This document shows positions 46,549-57,559 of a stretch of DNA of 64,000 nucleotides, in pieces; position 1 is the stretch's first letter; each line of letters starts with the position of its first letter. Source of the stretch: Spongilla lacustris (lineage: Eukaryota > Porifera > Demospongiae > Spongillida > Spongillidae); the NCBI GenBank assembly GCA_949361645.1, contig OX442422.1, positions 4,475,137-4,539,136 on the forward strand. The letters are read 5' to 3'. The position numbers and the translations under genes were made by a program. Under the pieces are notes generated by a model that was given only the letters and a program-made list of their open reading frames with translations, ran no database searches and had not been told where the DNA came from.

Positions 46549-46819
46549 ACAAGATATAAAAAACATTCTCTCTGAGAAAGTTAGTGGTATATAGGATTTG
46601 AAGGCAATGGTGGTGTAAAAAGAAAGGGAACAAGAGATTCAGTGGAGATACAATAATTATTCCTATATTTAGCAACATAATTGTAATGACGTTCTATACA
46701 GTGCTAAATAATTATTGTATCTCCACTGAATCCCTTGTTCCCTTTCTTTTTACACCACCATTGCCTTCAAATCCTATATACCACTAACTTTCTCAGAGAG
46801 AATGTTTTTTATATCTTGT
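46549..46819. mobile_element. Near-perfect 113-bp inverted repeat pair around a 45-bp loop
   Basis: The left arm (46549-46661) and right arm (46707-46819) are inverse copies with one clear mismatch (CAAGAGATT against AATCCCTTG). Just outside the left arm is TCTCGTACCCAGACCC (46503-46518), the terminal motif of the dispersed CAGACC family. The strong identity implies a recent event. Confidence 0.85.
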
Positions 46820-46990
46820 TTTATTCTTTTTTTTTTAATAAGTGACTACTAGTATATAGGTGTACATGTAGTACAATGTAGAAGTAAATACTATTGTACG
46901 ATAAAATCCAGCCGTTGTAGTTTATTGCCTAGCAACACAATGTTTACAGTTATGTTACATTTGCAGCTGTTCCATTAGTTCGATACTCAC

Positions 46991-47258
46991 GCGCCAAGCT
47001 TTCCCTCTTAGAAGCTCGTTTGTCGTCTGAGTTCAGTTTATAACGTCGCTTCTTAGACGCAACAGAATTCTTTTCCTGTTGCCACCTCTTAGAAGCTTGG
47101 TTCGACTCCAGATTTGCTCTGTACATATCACGAGCAGGCGCCCGCCTTTGTTCAGCATCAGCATCGTACCGAACTCGGGAGGACTCTAACTCATAGTCTC
47201 GATTTAGGAGGTATTCCTCTCGTCGCTTAGCTTTCTTCTTTCGTAGCCGTAAAGGCAT
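46991..47258 (-). CDS. Candidate first exon, charged repeat protein
   Basis: The ATG at 47258 opens M-P-L-R-L-R-K-K-K-A-K-R-R-E-E-Y, followed by repeats of the type R-Y-D-A-D-A-E-Q-R-R-A-x-A-R and K-R-A-S-K-R-E-S-L-A-R. The frame runs into a consensus donor GTGAGTATC, so the exon ends at 46991. Similar Y-x-x-D-x-E-x-K-R-A-x-x-R repeats occur at the N-terminus of Helitron- or OTU-associated proteins in lower animals. No further exons were found downstream on the minus strand. Confidence 0.35.
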
Positions 47259-47984
47259 TTTGACAAAAACAACTTCGCTAGCTAAAAGTGGTGAGCAAAA
47301 CTAAAAACACAAATGAAACTCCCACCTGTTCCATGCCAATCATACACAATACACAATTCTGCAACATTGGCATGGAAACGGTTTTGTCGTGTACGTACTT
47401 ATATCTTGGCGCGCGAGAACAGCTGCAAATTACGTATATTGGTTACATGCTTTATTTATATATCTGATACCTGAAGATGTATTGTCAGAATTTTTGGTGT
47501 AACTGGCGCTCTTTTAAACCTTTCCTATCTCGAGTTATACTCACCCATAAAGACGACGACGACGACTATGGACAAATTACGGTCTGGGAACGAGAACTAC
47601 GAGCTTTTTTGTTCTCTTAAAGTAAATGGTCTGGCGACTTGAACAAAACATGAAAATGATCGTCTTTCCATTGTGGCTCGATAGCAATAAAGAGCTACAC
47701 TATCCGTTTCTCGGTTCGTGAGTTATACGCGGGACGCGATAACATAACGTAATCTCATCGTTACGGTCTGGGTACACGAGTCTAGTTTCTACTTCAACAG
47801 CTTCGCGCGTAAGGGGGCACATCCCCCTCCCGCTCCCTCCCACTACTTGGCACCCCTCCTCTTGCCTGGGTTGAATTTTAGACCTTCCGCCGGCTCTGAT
47901 CAGTGAACGACGGCAGAGAACTAGAGCGTACTTGGGCATCGCTGCAGGAGAGGTTTTCCAATGTTATAATCACTGCTTTCCCAT

Positions 47985-48560
47985 ACATGTATATACATCG
48001 AGCGGGACGCAATTTGCTCAAAGGCGCGAATCGAGCGCGAAAATGTGGACGTAGTTTGTTCAACTGTAAAACGGCATACAAATTAAGGAACAGAAAAGTC
48101 ATATCCATCACGACCATCAGTGCCATCACCAAACCGAATTTGAAGCGATTTGATTACTCCTACCGAAAGTTTGAACCCGGTGGGGTATCGAACGTTGTAA
48201 ATTTGTAATACTGGCACGGAGCTAGTCTCGCAAGCCTGACGTACTTCGACGTACCGTACTCGTGCTAGTCCCCAGTAGTACGGTACGTCTCACCCCAGAC
48301 CCAACGGACGCAGCTGCGGATGGATTACATTACCGCTATGCGTAGCGGTGATGTAATGCATCCGCAGCTGCGTCCGTTGGTCTAGGACTAGGGCCGAGAC
48401 TAACGTCAAAGTACGTCTGGCTTGCGAGACTTCACTAGCACGGAGCAAGTGCAAGTCCCGAAAATGTATTTTACCATAGAGAAACGGTGTGGTATGAAGT
48501 GTTGGCGGAAAATAGAACTACTGAGCCAACAGCGCAAACCGTTCGGAAGATATAGTGATT
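47985..48560. repeat. Dispersed repeat, copy carrying an insertion
   Basis: Homologous to 28165-28480 but interrupted after GGCACGGAGCTAGT (48213-48226). Similarity resumes at AGCACGGAGCAAGT (48437-48450), which looks like a duplicated, slightly diverged target. The intruder is the inverted-repeat element at 48224-48431. Confidence 0.65.
48224..48431. mobile_element. Inverted-repeat element with AGTCTCGCAAGCC ends and a nested hairpin
   Basis: The ends AGTCTCGCAAGCCTGACGTA and TACGTCTGGCTTGCGAGACT are near-perfect inverses. Inside, ACCCCAGACCCAACGGACGC and GCGTCCGTTGGTCT pair around GCGGATGGATTACAT and its inverse, giving a second hairpin that is itself related to 12196-12260. Confidence 0.7.
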
Positions 48561-48604
48561 TTAATAGAATGCTAAACCACAAGCGTGGATCGGAATTCAA
48601 TGTC

Positions 48605-48659
48605 GTCTCGTTCCCAGACTAATGTGGTTATGCAACACGTAGGGTCTGGAAACGAGACT
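48605..48659. mobile_element. Minimal hairpin GTCTCGTTCCCAGAC / GTCTGGAAACGAGAC
   Basis: A 55-bp hairpin bearing the terminal motif of the CAGAC family, with almost no interior. Confidence 0.6.
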
Positions 48660-49251
48660 AGTTCTTTTCAGGGTCAAACCATATGGTATGATATTACTAA
48701 TACATCATCAATGCAAAGAGATATGGAACGCCAAACTGGACAAAATTATTTCTTCCTCACCGCAAAGATCACGACTATCGAATCGATCCTTTGCGGTCAT
48801 CGGATCGATTGTCCAGCTAGCGCATTGCAGTCGAGCTAATCATAATATGCTAATACCACCCAAACCCGCGGCCGGATCCGGTTTCTTACTGAGTTTACAG
48901 AACTTTGGAGTCTGACCATTTAAATAATAGAGATGCTTTTGAGGCGTGGGATTTTGAGCAAGCTTTCTTTAAAATATCATATATGTAGCGCGCGAAGGTG
49001 TACAGACCAAGAGCAAGTCAGTGACCTGTGCTCAAAGGCCTATTTTGTAAGTTCCAATCCAGCGTGCATCTCATTCAGCTGATTCGGGGCTTTATTTCTC
49101 GCATCTACCATTGATATTGAAGGATCTCATCGGGTTGTGGTGACGGGTACAGCCGGATTTATCGAATAGGCCTACCACTCGTCCGTCTCCGGCCACGCTT
49201 CTGGCACTACGGAACGGAAACCAACTGTATCTACTAGTCATACCTGACATT

Positions 49252-49285
<34 letters not shown>

Positions 49286-49536
49286 CAGTCCACTGATCAG
49301 GTTATCACAATCTCTTTGCATATGCATGTGTGTGTACGTCTAGATCTGTGAAGTGTGTGCAGTGTTGTCATTGGGAGTGTTTATTTAAAAGGTGTACTAT
49401 TAGGTTTTAAATTGATAGTTTTTACCTCTCAGCAATCCAACTGATCTAAGTTGATCTCTTTGTACATGCATCTGCACCTTTAAAAAAAATTAAATGATAC
49501 ATGTTGATGTACCCAGCCCGGCTCTGTGTGTGCGTG

Positions 49537-49538
<2 letters not shown>

Positions 49539-49594
<56 letters not shown>
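49539..49594. repeat. (TG)n microsatellite in the left arm
   Basis: About 27 TG units. The matching place in the right arm (54655-54770) is an interrupted CA tract with ATGCAC and ATAC variants. A shorter TG tract is at 49254-49283. Confidence 0.9.
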
Positions 49595-49595
<1 letters not shown>

Positions 49596-50149
49596 AAGGA
49601 GCTAGAAGTGTGCAAAAGGTGCCGTTGAGAGCTCTTTGATATCTTTGTTATTCAGGTCAAACAATCATTTGGAATCATGAAAGTCTGTAAGAACCAGAAC
49701 CTAGATGGATTCCTTGGTGCAGCAGCCTTTCTGAAATATTGCAGGCACTAATAACTGGAATTGAGGAGATTTAATCAGTCATGTTGAACACTTGAAGATA
49801 TCCTTTTATCACATTACTAGTGATTGGAGTAAATGTAATCTCAGTTGTTTTATTTTTGTGGATGTTATTCGTTTTTATGAAAATTTCAGATTGTTTAGCT
49901 TGCATGCTTTGTATAGCTCCTGGTAGATTTAAAACAAGAGCTTATATCTATGCTTTTATAACATGATGCCTATTAATGAACAGAGTCAAACGCCCATGGG
50001 GCAATTTTCCATCTGGAATAGAATGTTGGTAACACGTATGTGCTTGTACCTTGACAAGACATACCATTTGCCTCATTTAAAAACTGATAGCTTGCTCTTC
50101 TAAATCTCATTGGAAATCAATATCACGTCAAGAAGACAAAAAAAATTAA

Positions 50150-50410
50150 TTCCAATACAAGATGGGACTAACCTCTACAAACTTTGCGACATAAACAAAA
50201 TATCATTTCAATCTGTTGTGGGTATAATATAACAGAACAATGCACAAATAATGTTTTTAATCCCTCTATGAATTGATCCATAACTACTTTAACTTTAATT
50301 GTCCTGAAGTAATGCTCTAATGTATTAGTGATTGACAATTGACATCTTGCTATTTGCATTTGCTGCATAATCAGCACAAAACAACTCTCTACACTGATCA
50401 TTTCTTGCAA
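50150..50410 (-). pseudogene. HECT-like fragment, left arm of the giant palindrome
   Basis: An 80-codon frame with V-M-D-Q-F-I-E-G-L-K-T-L and Y-P-Q-Q-I-E-M-I-F-C, which resembles the C-lobe approach of HECT ubiquitin ligases of the G2E3-like kind (Q-F-x-x-G-L then a short helix and L-F-C). Compared with the right arm, the downstream part with the cysteine motif is missing here (deletion near 49980). No complete HECT domain is present. Confidence 0.35.
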
Positions 50411-51259
50411 CCATTATCTATTTATGCATGTGCAGGTTAAGTAAAGATTTAGCTACTTCATGTACAATACTATGTGACACATTATTCTACCACCTTCTGT
50501 TATATTATCAGGAATAGCACAAACATCAACAGCAAAACTGCATGCATGCCAGTAAGGACACCATTAATATTGTTTGCTTGCGCATGATTAAGTACGTATG
50601 TGGCATGACCTCATACAGTACAGCACAATACAATAAAGCTACTTCTTTCTGCTTTCTCCAGGGCATCATTGAAAACAAATTTCTGCCTAATTGCAATTCT
50701 CATTGGTTCCAAAGAAGATAGATTAGCTTAATAAAACAATTTCATTAACTATACTGATGCATTGAGATAAATGTTTAAACCAAAAAAAAAACAAACACTG
50801 ATTTAGACATAAATAACAATATGGTGATACCTAAGATGTAAATCAACACTGAGACAAATCCTATAAATAAATAAAAAGAAATAAGATGAGAACTTCAAAT
50901 AACGAATGGTATCCTTGTTTGCAGACACAATATCTTTCACTATAGATCAATGTCAGAAGAATTCTGAGTTGAAGGAATGATTTTTTTAAGAATTAAGGTC
51001 TAAGACTGCACCATGCATATGGTGTGCGAGATCATAATTGAAGGTCTTTAAGAACCAGAACCTAAATGGATTCCTTGTTGAAGACCAGTGCTGCAGCCTT
51101 TGCTGAAATTGCAGGTGATATACCTTGCTTGCCGGCACAGAATCATTATATGTCCTCTAGAAATTCATGATTCAAAATGCTACCTGCTGATGGCAAAGTG
51201 TTGTTTTTGTTGGGCACTAAAGTAATAATTTATTATTATTTTCCCCGCCATCTGCACTG

Positions 51260-52140
51260 TTCCATGCATGCAGAACCTGCTTTCACAGAAGAATAGAATG
51301 AGAGAAGGTAAAAGCTATAATAGTTCCAAATAGTCATTTTGCTAGTGGTACACCTAATATGGTATGGATACACCACCTTGCATGTCTTCTAAAATGGATG
51401 GAATATCAAGTACTAACATCCACCGAGAAGAATAAAGACAAACAGCTTCTTGCTGGAAAAGCTTGATGAAAAGCTTGTCAAGTTTAATACTTAAAATAAA
51501 TGACAGGTGAGGAGTTTAAGGAACTTCTTATATAATATTTTCCAAAGGTAAAAGATTTGCAAACCACAAAAGGGGTGGATCTTGAACCATTGACCATCAT
51601 GTTATACGACACCAGAAGTATTGAAACAGTAAAGGTACCTATATTGTACCTTTGCAGTGGTACCTTGATTTACTAAATGTATATGAGTCTCCTCACAATG
51701 CACATGTGTATAAGCTTGATAATTTACACCCTGTAAATGTGCATGTATTTATAGATGGAAGTTTGTCACACTTTTGGGTACAGTTTTCCTGACTAACTAA
51801 ACATAAATATTCTAAGGTCATCATTAGTATATACGAGTAGCTACATGATTGATGAACCATTGAAAGGAGGGGAAGACAATAGCACCGATGCAATAAATAT
51901 ATGCTTGCATAATTTCATTTTTGTAATGAAGGCATTATTTGACAGCTGTAGCACTTATAGCCACAAAAGGAGGCCCTTATTTGTGAACGGTATAGTTAAA
52001 CAAAGTCTATTTATTTACCTTATGATCTTAGGGAGATGTATCTGAAGAGAAGGTGAATGTGTTTTCAGTTGTGATTGATTTGAGCTTTTGACTTAGAGAT
52101 TTCAAGAGGACATAATGATTCTGTGCATGTGTGCCTGCAA
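51260..52140. other. Unique centre of the giant palindrome
   Basis: AT-rich. No ORF with a recognisable domain and no repeat pairing seen. Confidence 0.4.
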
Positions 52141-53647
52141 ACAAGGTATATATGTGTACATGGGCTATGGTGCAGTAGAAGATTATTTTTAAAATCATTC
52201 TTTCAACCTAGAATTCTTCTGACGTTGATCTAGTGAAGAATATCAAGTCTGCAAACAAGGTTACTATATGTTATTTAAAGTTCTCATTGTATTTCATTTT
52301 TTACCAACTAGAGAATTTACCTGATTAGATATAACCATATTGTTATTTATGTCTAGACCAGTGAAGTACTATAATTAATGCTTTCTGTGTTGTTTGTTAT
52401 TAAAAACATTTATCTCAATACATCAGTATTAATATATATTGTTGATGAAATTGCTTTAAGCTAATTTATCTTCTTAGAATTGCAATTAGGCCAAAAATGT
52501 TTTCAATGATGCCAGGAAGCAAATAGAAGTAGCTTTGATCCTTCTAGGCTGCTTAAGGTATTATACATATGTACTTTATGAGGTCAACATATGTACTTCT
52601 TCATGCACATGCAAATAATTAATGGTGTCCTTACTGGCACAGCAGTTTTACTATCTACACTGTAGGTGTAAACACTGCAATGTTCAGACTTGTGCAAGCT
52701 AAGGTTCGTTTACAAACATAACATTGCTGTTGATGTTAGTGATATTATACAGAAGTTAGTAGAATGAGTCACATAGTATTGTACTAATAGATAGCTGTTT
52801 GTATGCAGCAAATGCACTATTTGAGATTGGAAATAGCAAGATGCCATCACTAATAGAAACAACATAAGAGCTTTACTGCTGGACTATTATTGTACCATTA
52901 AATTTAAAGTATAGCTATGGCTATGGATCAATTCATAGAGAGATTTAAAACATTACGTGTGCATTGTTCTGTCACACTTCACCGACAACAGATTGAAACG
53001 ATATTTTGTTTATTATTATATATTTTTGTCTTCACATTCCATTTTACGTTTCTTCATAGGGTTGCATATGGATGCAATCCTTGCTATGGAATTTGACAAG
53101 GTGCCATTTATTTCATTCCCAACAGCTGGCTTCAACTTGCGAAATGGAACTGAGGCAAGGATATGTTATAGGAAATGATGGATTTGATTTTAAGTAGTGC
53201 ATTTCATTTGTTATTGAGTATATTAATTTCTGCATTTTAACACTGTTCATTGATAGGCCGGCATCATAATTGTAAAAGCATAGATATACTGTAAAACAAT
53301 CTCTTGTTGTAAATCTACCGCATCAGTATAGTTAATGAAATTGTTTTAAGCTAATCTATCTTTTTGGAACCAATGAGAATTGCAATTAGGCAGAAATTTG
53401 TTTTCAATGATGCCATGGAGAAAGCAAACAAAAGTAGCTTTATTGTATTGTGCTGTACTATATGAGGTCATGCCACATACGTACTTAATCATGCACAAGC
53501 AAGCAATATTAATGGTGTCCTTACTGGCATGCATGCAGTTTTGCTGTTGATAATATAACAGAAGGTGGTAGAATAATGTGTCACATAGTATTGTACATGA
53601 AGTAGCTAAATCTTTACTTAACCTGCACATGCATAAATAGATAATGG

Positions 53648-54146
53648 TTGCAAGAAATGATCAGTGTAGAGAGTTGTTTTGTGCTGATTATGCAGCAAAT
53701 GCAAATAGCAAGATGTCAATTGTCAATCACTAATACATTAGAGCATTACTTCAGGACAATTAAAGTTAAAGTAGTTATGGATCAATTCATAGAGGGATTA
53801 AAAACATTATTTGTGCATTGTTCTGTCATACTTTACCCACAACAGATTGAAATGATATTTTGTTGATGTCGCAAAGTTTGCAGAGGTTAGTCCCATCTTG
53901 TATTGGAATTAATTTTTTTTTGTCTTCTTGACGTGATATTGATTTCCAATGAGATTTAAAAGAGCAAGCTATCAGTTTTTAAATGAGGCAAATGGTATGT
54001 CTTGTCAAGGTACATGCGCATACGTGTTACCAACATTCTCTTCCAGATGGAAAATTACCACATGGGCGTTTGACTCAGTCCATTTTAATGACCCCACTGC
54101 AAGATTCCCAACAGCTGAAACTTGCAAAATGGAAATGAGGGGATGA
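53648..54146 (+). pseudogene. HECT-like fragment with F-P-T-A-E-T-C motif, right arm
   Basis: The first frame (53648-53866) matches the left-arm peptide. A second frame ends F-N-D-P-T-A-R-F-P-T-A-E-T-C-K-M-E-M-R-G at 54146. HECT ligases end with L-P-x-A-x-T-C where C forms the ubiquitin thioester, followed by a short strand, so this looks like a degenerate HECT active-site region. A stop and a frame change lie between the two parts, and the normal tail after the cysteine is missing. The older copy at 53060-53180 keeps F-P-T-A but reads G-F instead of T-C. It is not functional as it stands. Confidence 0.4.
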
Positions 54147-55650
54147 TATGGTGGAAGCAGTTATAGAAAACGATCGATTTGGAATGTTATAAATTTTCAA
54201 GTGTGCATTTGAATTGATGAGTGGGTTATTCTCTGCATTTGTTTACTAGCTCTGTTCATTAATAGGCAGCATGTTCATTATAATTATAAAAGCATAGATA
54301 TAAGCTCTTGTTTTAAATCTACCAGGAGCTACAAAGCATGCGAGCTAAACAATCTCATTTATTAATTTACAAAAACGAACAACATCAACAAAAATAAAAC
54401 AACTGAGATTACATTTACTCCAATCACTAGTAATGTGATAAAAGGATATCTTCAAGTGTTCAACATGACTGATTAAATCTCCTCAATTCCAGTTATTAGT
54501 GCCTGCAATATTTCAGCAAAGGCTGCAGCACTGGCCTTCAACAAGGAATCCATCTAGGTTCTGGTTCTTAAAGACTTTCATGATTCCAAATGATTGAATA
54601 GCAAAGATATTAAAGAGCTCTCAACGGTATCTTATGCACACTTTTAGCTCCTTGCATACACACACACATGCACACACACACATGCACACACATACACACA
54701 CACATGCACACACACATACACACACACACATGCACATACACATACACACACACATGCACACACACACACAGAGGCTGGGTACATCATGTACCATTTAATT
54801 TTTTTTTAAAGGTGCAGATGCATGTACAAAGAGATCAACTTAAATCAGTTGGATTGCTCTACAGATGAGAGGTAAAAACTATCAAGTTAACCGAATAGCA
54901 CAACCTTATAAATAAACACTCCCCATGACAACACTGCACACACTTCACAGATCTAGACGTACACACACATGCATATGCAAAGAGATTGTGATAACCTGAT
55001 CAGTGGACTGAGCGCACACACACACATAAATGTCAGGTATGACTAGTAGATACATATACATGTGCAGTTGGTTTCCGTTCCGTGGTGCCAGAAGCGTGGC
55101 CGGAGACGGACGAGTGGTAGGCCTATTCGATAAATCCGGCTGTACCCGTCACCATAACCCGATGAGATCCTTCAATATCAATGGTAGCTGCGAGAAATAA
55201 AGCCCGGAATCAGCTGGATGAGATGCAAAGAGCTGGATTGGAAATATAAAAAAAAACTTACAAAGTAGGCCTTTGAGCATAGGTCACTAACTTCTGTAGA
55301 CCTTCGCGCGCTACATATGATATTTTAAAGAAAGCTTGCTCAAAATCCCACGCCTCAAAAGCATCTCTATTATTTTAATGGTCTGGCTCTAAAGTTCTGT
55401 AAGCTCAGTAAGAAACCGGATCCGGCCGCGGGTTTGGGTGGTATTAGCATATTATGATTAGCTCGACTGCAATGCGCTAGCTGGACAATCGATCCGATGA
55501 CCGCAAAGGATCGATTCGATAGTCATGATCGTTGCGGTGAGAAAGAAATAATTTTGTCCAGTTTGGCGTTCCATAAAGAGCTAGCGTTCTAGTAAGATTG
55601 GGAATCGTTTTTAAAAGCGAAGTGGAACTCCCGAAGCTAAATTGAAGTAT

Positions 55651-55748
55651 TCTCGTACCCAGACCTAAATGTACGTAACGATGGATAGTATAACATCACG
55701 TACGCTTGTATTGATAATGCTTACGTACGTTTGGGTCTGGGTACGAGA
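55651..55748. mobile_element. 98-bp MITE with TCTCGTACCCAGACC ends
   Basis: Starts TCTCGTACCCAGACCTAAA and ends TTTGGGTCTGGGTACGAGA, with ACGTACG-type inner pairing. It lies in the gap between the giant palindrome and the hAT element. Confidence 0.7.
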
Positions 55749-56049
55749 CTACAGCCGAAGCAAGACCATAGGCGTCGGAGCCGGGGGGGCAGAGGGGGCT
55801 AAAGCCCCCCCCAGGTTTGACTAAGAGGGGGCGCATTGAGTTTTCCGCCCCCCCCCCCACTTTTATGAACACATTATTATATGCCGAGACGCAAAGTCAA
55901 TGCGCGTAGTACAACATAAATAGTGCCTACGCCGTACATGACAAAATCGAAATCAATTAATTAATTTGCTAATTCTTAGTGCTTTAATTGGAGTTATCGT
56001 ATCAAGGTCCAAAGCTTCGTCAAATCAAAATCCAGAAAATCTTAAGGTC

Positions 56050-56452
56050 ATGAAACGCCAAAGGCATATTGCCGACTTTTTTCCCCAAAAGACATGTGAT
56101 GACCATTCAATTCTCACGTCGAGCAGTACCTCTGCAACGAGACTCGATGTTCTGTCAGGGACCACTACGGCAACTGAATTAAATAATGTCACAGCCTCTG
56201 ATTCTCTCAGTATCATTCTATCCACTTCAACCTCATCTGTAGTACCGTATAGTTCGGCATCGTCTGATTTATTAGGTGCATCATCTATGACTATGTCAAC
56301 CTCTATCGCCATTGACCCATCTCATTCTGACCAAATGCTTTCTGTATCTACCAACTCTAATTCTTGCGATACAATCAGTAGCCAGCCTTTAGCACCCTCA
56401 CTTTGCTTTGCACAGTGTTGCGTTCTCCAACACGATCCGTACCAGCCAACAG
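56050..56452 (+). CDS. hAT transposase first coding exon
   Basis: The ATG at 56050 opens M-K-R-Q-R-H-I-A-D-F-F-P-Q-K, the basic F-F opening usual for this family, followed by a long serine/threonine-rich linker and ending at C-V-L-Q-H-D-P-Y-Q-P-T before a GTGAGG donor. The D-P-Y-Q-P phrase precedes the TTF zinc finger in relatives, so splicing to the exon around 57550 makes sense. The exact acceptor was not fixed. Confidence 0.65.
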
Positions 56453-56704
56453 GTGAGGAAGTAGAGTGGAACCACGTATAAATGACCCAGTAATGGCACC
56501 GTAATTCTATGCAACCTATGCTTTTTATATATTATTATTTACATGCATAGCTTTGTAGTGACATAAAGGGGATAATAAGAGACTTTATTTGAAAAAAAAA
56601 AAATTATTTGATTTTTTATTTTGCATTTTTTCAAGTTTATAATTGAAATTACAATACAACATTATATCAGAGGCTCGGTAGGTGAGTTTCACTTTTACAG
56701 CCCG

Positions 56705-57094
56705 TCATAGTATTGATGTCACTGATGTTGTTGGAGTATGATCTGGTTGTATAGTTGGGGGGGGGGGGGGGGAGGGAGGGGCTGCTGATGGTAGATCTTG
56801 TGCAGATCCCTGTTGTTTGAACAATGGGCTTGCCAATAACCTTTGCCTAGTACCTAGAACGTAGCTCTCATCTGGAGTCTCTACTGTCACTCTTTTGCTT
56901 TTCGAATGTCCTACTGGGTTGTAGGTCAGATGGAAGTACCACTTTCCCCTGTCACTACGGAAACGGATCATCTCATCCCCACTTTTAATGGATGTGCAAG
57001 GAATCTGTCCTGATAAGAGCTTTTCCCACTCTCTCTCGTGCACTGGTTTAGGTTTCTTTCCACCAAGGCTTGCCATAGAGTAGGGTTGAGCCAA
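56705..57094 (-). CDS. 129-codon antisense ORF inside the hAT intron, unknown protein
   Basis: A clean frame on the opposite strand: a basic opening (M-A-S-L-G-G-K-K-P-K-P-V-H-E-R-E-W-E-K-L-L), a middle with F-R-S-D-R-G-K-W-Y-F-H-L-T-Y-N-P-V-G-H-S and K-R-V-T-V-E-T-P-D-E-S-Y, and a proline-rich tail that overlaps a poly-G tract (56757-56777). It has balanced composition and a plausible fold (basic, two strands). It could be an accessory protein of the element, a captured host exon, or chance. I know of no matching family. Confidence 0.35.
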   Translation of the reverse strand: MAQPYSMASLGGKKPKPVHEREWEKLLSGQIPCTSIKSGDEMIRFRSDRGKWYFHLTYNPVGHSKSKRVTVETPDESYVLGTRQRLLASPLFKQQGSAQDLPSAAPPSPPPPPTIQPDHTPTTSVTSIL

Positions 57095-57559
57095 AACGCA
57101 GCGCGCGCACGATGGAATGTATATTCAACGCCCGTTAACAATAAAAGGAGTTAATTTTTAATAACTGTACAATAAACCCAATTTGTGTGAAAAAGATGGC
57201 AGCTCTCTAGGCTATTGTCGTTTTTGAATTATTTTGAACAAACGGTAAGTGGTGCATTGCTATTTAAAGTATGTATAGGTATAGGAATCACTGAAGTTTG
57301 ATCGAACCACACAGAGAGACCCATTTCTATATCCTAGAATGTGCAGTGAACGCGTGAGCGTGGTCGAGTAAAGTTGGGTCACGTGGTATTAAAACAACTG
57401 AAGGTTTATACGGACCAAAAACACCCTAGTGATTTAGTTTGGGTCTCCCGCTACTTAAAAATGTGTTTGTCATCATTGCACCACTTAAAATGGCCAAGAT
57501 ATTTTTCAAACCACACCAGAATTCCTTATACGAAGTTCCACTCTACTACGTGCTACTTG

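Larger units (their letters stand above)
48722..55575. mobile_element. Giant imperfect palindrome, about 6.85 kb, arms over 2 kb
   Basis: The left end TATGGAACGCCAAACTGGAC is inverted at the right end (GTCCAGTTTGGCGTTCCATA, ending 55575). The arms pair over 48722-50790 and 53310-55575, including a 72-codon stretch encoding the same peptide at 50410-50195 (-) and 53648-53866 (+). More diverged pairing continues inward (50900-51030 with 52140-52290), and a third, older copy of part of the right arm lies at 52380-53180. Both arms carry dinucleotide tracts at matching positions. A short AAGAG lies at both outer edges. Reading it as a very large foldback transposon is inference; an inverted duplication of a non-mobile segment is the alternative. 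Confidence 0.75.
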
